From positions 1 through 40,289 of the IMG/VR virus record IMGVR_UViG_3300043449_001129: a DNA stretch of 40,289 nucleotides. One strand, written 5' to 3'. The first letter of the stretch is position 1. The number at the start of each line of letters is the position of its first letter. Position numbers and translations under genes: made by a program. This DNA is from a virus. Under the pieces are notes generated by a model. That model saw only the letters and a program-made list of their open reading frames with translations. It was not told the origin of the DNA and did not search any database. This document shows, piece by piece, positions 38,615 to 40,289 of this stretch.

Positions 38615-38871
38615 CGGACGACGAGTTATCCGCCACGCTGATGGACCGCCGCGCCCGCCTGGCGCTCGCGATCGCGCACCAGCGGGAGGAGTTGAGGGCG
38701 AGGCAGCAAGCGGGCACGCAAACGGTCGGACCGTGGGTGCCCGTGCCGCGGCCGGCGTGGGTCATGCCGGTGCCGTCACGGGCGCGGCGTGAGGCGGTCG
38801 CGCAGACGCCACGGAAGAACCGCAAGGCGGCAGTGAGCGCCGGCCGCGTGGTGGCATGGAGGCGAGCCTGA
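38611..38871 (+). CDS. Unrecognised small basic protein (86 aa)
   Basis: 86-residue protein with ATGA overlap. A short helical start (DELSATLMDRRARLALAIAHQREELRARQ, shown in part: SATLMDRRARLALAIA) is followed by a Pro/Arg-rich basic end. It may be an adaptor or DNA binder. Its stop shares a base with the next ATG at 38871 (TGATG), with GGAGG inside its end for that gene. Confidence 0.6.
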   Translation: MTDDELSATLMDRRARLALAIAHQREELRARQQAGTQTVGPWVPVPRPAWVMPVPSRARREAVAQTPRKNRKAAVSAGRVVAWRRA

Positions 38872-39107
38872 TGTATCTGAGCACGCGAGACGTGGCCCGC
38901 CTGCTGAACGTGAAATACACCAGCAGCGTGATCGGGCTGATTAGTCGCGGCCTACTGGCGTGCGAGCGGCGCATTACGACGCGCGGGCACCGGACGCGCT
39001 ACCTCGTGACGTTCGCCGAAGTGGAAGCCTACGCCTGTCGGCACGATCCCGCGATCCTCCCCAGACTGAGGCGCGCGGCGTCCTACCTTGAGCAGACCCG
39101 CGCCTGA
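38871..39107 (+). CDS. Excisionase/MerR-like helix-turn-helix protein
   Basis: 78-residue protein. ATG 38871 is chosen over ATG 38856, since GGAGG (38858-38862) lies eight bases before it. LSTRDVARLLNVKYTSSVIGLISRGLL is the HTH of the excisionase type (start LSTRDVARLL), with a strand pair around RRITTRGHRTRYLVT, that is, a wing. It is a second Xis-like candidate besides that at 31242. It may act at a late promoter. It is the last gene before the parS-like site. Confidence 0.7.
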   Translation: MYLSTRDVARLLNVKYTSSVIGLISRGLLACERRITTRGHRTRYLVTFAEVEAYACRHDPAILPRLRRAASYLEQTRA

Positions 39108-39123
39108 TGTTCCACGTGAACTA
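39108..39123. promoter_or_regulatory. parS-like palindrome (14 of 16 to a bacterial parS form)
   Basis: TGTTCCACGTGAACTA at 39108-39123 matches the form TGTTCCACGTGAAACA, known for ParB binding in many bacteria, at 14 of 16 positions; the two mismatches lie near one end. It lies in the gap between the early operon and a methyltransferase. No parA or parB gene is in the window, so any ParB would come from the host. A single site can arise by chance. Confidence 0.45.
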
Positions 39124-39149
39124 GCAGTTAGAGCAGTTAGAGCAGTCGC
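39123..39149. repeat. Short tandem repeats AGCAGTTAG
   Basis: AGCAGTTAG at 39123-39131 and 39132-39140, followed by AGCAGTCGC, makes two perfect and one partial 9-base copy, directly after the parS-like palindrome and before a TTGACA box at 39156. Such iterated sites in a promoter gap may bind a regulator. Confidence 0.55.
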
Positions 39150-39169
39150 AAGGCATTGACACGTTCCGA

Positions 39170-39754
39170 GTGACCGCATACTTGATTCGGCTGGCCCGGT
39201 GCGCGCACGCCGATGGGCCTGCTCATGTCATGCACACTGCCGCATATGCCTATGTCGAGCACATGCTCGCCCGGCATCCCTACGCTCCCGACGCCTATGT
39301 CGTCGAGATCGGCGGACGGGACGTCAACGGCAGTGTGCGTGCGTTGTTCCACACCCCCGCGGTGCGCTACCTCTCCACCGACGTCAGCGACGGCATCGGC
39401 GTAGATCAGGTGGCCGACGGCGCGACTCTCACCCTCGACACGCCGGCCGATGTTGTCGTGTGCTGCGAGGTGCTCGAGCACGCCGCCAACGCGGGCGACA
39501 TCGTGGCCAACATGGCCAGGATCGCCACACCAGGCGGTCTGCTCCTCATCACCGCCGCCGGCGCGCACGACACCTGGGCCCGCGCACCACACTCCGCCAT
39601 TGACGGCGGCGACATCCGCGAGGGCGAGCACTACGCCAACATCACGCCGCACGCGTTGTCCGCATGGCTGACTCAGGCCGGCTGCGTCGACGTGCAGATC
39701 TGGCTGAACGCCGCCGCCTGCGACATCTACGCCAGCGCACGGGTCGCGCACTGA
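39170..39754 (+). CDS. SAM-dependent methyltransferase (second, class I)
   Basis: 194 residues from GTG 39170; an ATG at 39230 (starting HTAAYAYVEHML) gives 174 residues and may be the true start, since TTGACA (39156-39161) would put transcription near 39190. Motifs: VVEIGGRDVNGSVRALF (about residues 43-59) as the SAM loop, YLSTDVSDG, ADVVVCCEVLEHAANAG (about 92-108) and ARIATPGGLLLITAAG. The pattern is of small methyltransferases found in phage surface-modification and capsule-type gene groups. Its stop shares a base with the HNH start (TGATG). Substrate unknown; not a DNA-methylase motif. Confidence 0.8.
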   Translation: MTAYLIRLARCAHADGPAHVMHTAAYAYVEHMLARHPYAPDAYVVEIGGRDVNGSVRALFHTPAVRYLSTDVSDGIGVDQVADGATLTLDTPADVVVCCEVLEHAANAGDIVANMARIATPGGLLLITAAGAHDTWARAPHSAIDGGDIREGEHYANITPHALSAWLTQAGCVDVQIWLNAAACDIYASARVAH

Positions 39755-40167
39755 TGCCAACCGCGCCGATGCGTCTCTGCTCAGGGAAGGGCGGCCTGTG
39801 TCGCAACCGCGTCACACACGGCCGCTGTGCCGACTGCACCCGCGCCACCAATCGCCAGCGCACCACCGCACACGCCCGCGGCTACACCAGCGCCTGGACC
39901 GCCTACGCCGCACAGTTCCGGCGCAACTATCCCGTGTGCGGAATGCGCGCCGACGGACAACGCTACCCCGACCACAGCGCTTGCACGCAACGCGGACGCG
40001 TGACCACTGACGACTTGGCGGTCGACCACATCCGACCCCACACCGGCCCCAGCGATCCGGGGTTCTTCGATCCCGCCAACCTCCAGGTGTTGTGCCGCAC
40101 GTGCCATGGGGCGAAGACCGCGACCTATGACGCCGGGTTCGGCCACCCCCTACGGGGTAGGCCCTGA
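39754..40167 (+). CDS. HNH endonuclease next to the terminase genes
   Basis: 137-residue protein; ATG 39754 (TGATG overlap). The HNH core is AVDHIRPHTGPSDPGFFDPANLQVLCRTCHGAKT (quoted in part: VDHIRP, DPANLQVLCRTCH), with a zinc-knuckle pair CxxC (CRTC) and earlier Cys residues (CGM, CTQ). Several phages need such an HNH protein with the large terminase for cos cleavage and packaging. The gene lies just before the small terminase gene across the circle junction. Its 3' end holds a stem ACCCC-CTAC-GGGGT with a GGCC pair outside (40141-40163). Confidence 0.85.
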   Translation: MPTAPMRLCSGKGGLCRNRVTHGRCADCTRATNRQRTTAHARGYTSAWTAYAAQFRRNYPVCGMRADGQRYPDHSACTQRGRVTTDDLAVDHIRPHTGPSDPGFFDPANLQVLCRTCHGAKTATYDAGFGHPLRGRP

Positions 40168-40263
40168 CGTGTTCATCGCATTCAAAAACGTGGATTGTCA
40201 ACGAGTTGACGGACACGGGGGGGATCGAATCCCTAGGATCTGCACGCCCCAAACCTTAGCCCC
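40168..40263 (+). promoter_or_regulatory. Gap before terminase; possible cos region with a 14-bp palindrome
   Basis: The gap continues over the circle junction to base 56 (about 152 bases in all). GTCAAC-GA-GTTGAC (40197-40210) is a perfect 6-2-6 palindrome, followed by a G-run and GATCGAATCCC. The location between HNH and small terminase genes is the usual place of cos. The palindrome could be a terminase or repressor site. No gene is seen. No cos overhang can be assigned from sequence alone. Confidence 0.45.
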
Positions 40264-40289
40264 GCCATCTTCGCGCAAACTGCTATTCA
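40264..40289. repeat. Terminal direct repeat, right copy
   Basis: Exact copy of bases 1-26 (see left copy). It shows that the sequence closes into a circle and that the gap after the HNH gene continues into the terminase start at 57. Confidence 0.9.

Noticed and set aside
39123-39149. Short tandem repeats taken as a possible CRISPR-like array
   Set aside because: The 9-base units are back to back with no spacers and only two full copies.
40210-40255. GGGGGATCGAATCCC looked like the T-arm of a tRNA or tmRNA end and might mark an att core
   Set aside because: No acceptor stem, anticodon arm or D-arm can be drawn around it, and it is far from the integrase gene.

Overview
The window is one complete, compact genome of a temperate tailed phage with siphovirus-type morphology genes. 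The first 26 bases (1-26) are repeated exactly at the end (40264-40289), so the contig closes into a circle of about 40,263 bp. The sequence is visibly G+C-rich, genes are tightly packed with many 1-4 base stop/start overlaps (ATGA, GTGA, TAATG, TGATG), and almost everything reads on the + strand. Only the integrase and the repressor read on the - strand. I saw no tRNA, rRNA, CRISPR array or insertion sequence. The host cannot be named from the sequence. A G+C-rich, probably Gram-negative bacterium is suggested by AGGAGG-type ribosome binding sites, Sec signal peptides and a small protein with a lipobox.

Layout: (1) 39754-40167 and 57-4833, crossing the circle junction: HNH nuclease, small and large terminase, a small two-helix membrane protein, portal, S49 prohead protease. 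(2) 4837-9715: a ribbon-helix-helix protein, HK97-fold major capsid protein, three unrecognised probable structural proteins, then the connector series (gp6/gp8-like adaptor, head closure, HK97 gp10-like, DUF3168-like tail completion). (3) 9712-16871: a CgeB-like glycosyltransferase, major tail protein, tail assembly chaperone with a textbook -1 frameshift site, tape measure and tail hub. (4) 16868-21951: a fibre-like protein with a Sec signal peptide, two more small signal-peptide proteins, an XhlA-like membrane protein, a CHAP-type endolysin, a predicted glycoside hydrolase and a holin-like protein. (5) 21951-29071: a zinc ribbon, a methyltransferase, a MptE/Maf-like (DUF115) protein and a run of tail or fibre proteins, including a 798-residue protein built from about 25 short repeats. 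(6) 29072-31620: a probable attP region, tyrosine integrase, divergent repressor and Cro-like genes with overlapping promoters, an excisionase-like protein and small membrane proteins. (7) 31617-39107: early genes: DUF3102-like protein, a GHKL (Hsp90/MORC-type) ATPase, ERF annealing protein, YqaJ/lambda-type exonuclease, a DUF736-like protein with an SSB-like acidic tip, a replication initiator-like gene with an origin-like repeat cluster inside it, zinc-ribbon and winged-helix proteins and a VRR-NUC nuclease. (8) 39108-39754: a parS-like palindrome and a second methyltransferase, leading back to HNH and terminase.

How it fits together: after infection the repressor/Cro switch at 30953-31016 would choose lysogeny (integrase acting on attP at about 29.1-29.3 kb) or lytic growth. 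ERF plus YqaJ exonuclease form a Red-like recombination pair. The late genes build an HK97-type head and a long non-contractile tail. The most unusual content is the carbohydrate-related gene set (CgeB-like glycosyltransferase, Maf/MptE-like protein, two methyltransferases and a glycosidase), the secreted fibre-like protein cluster, the GHKL ATPase with its operator-like palindrome, and the parS-like site.
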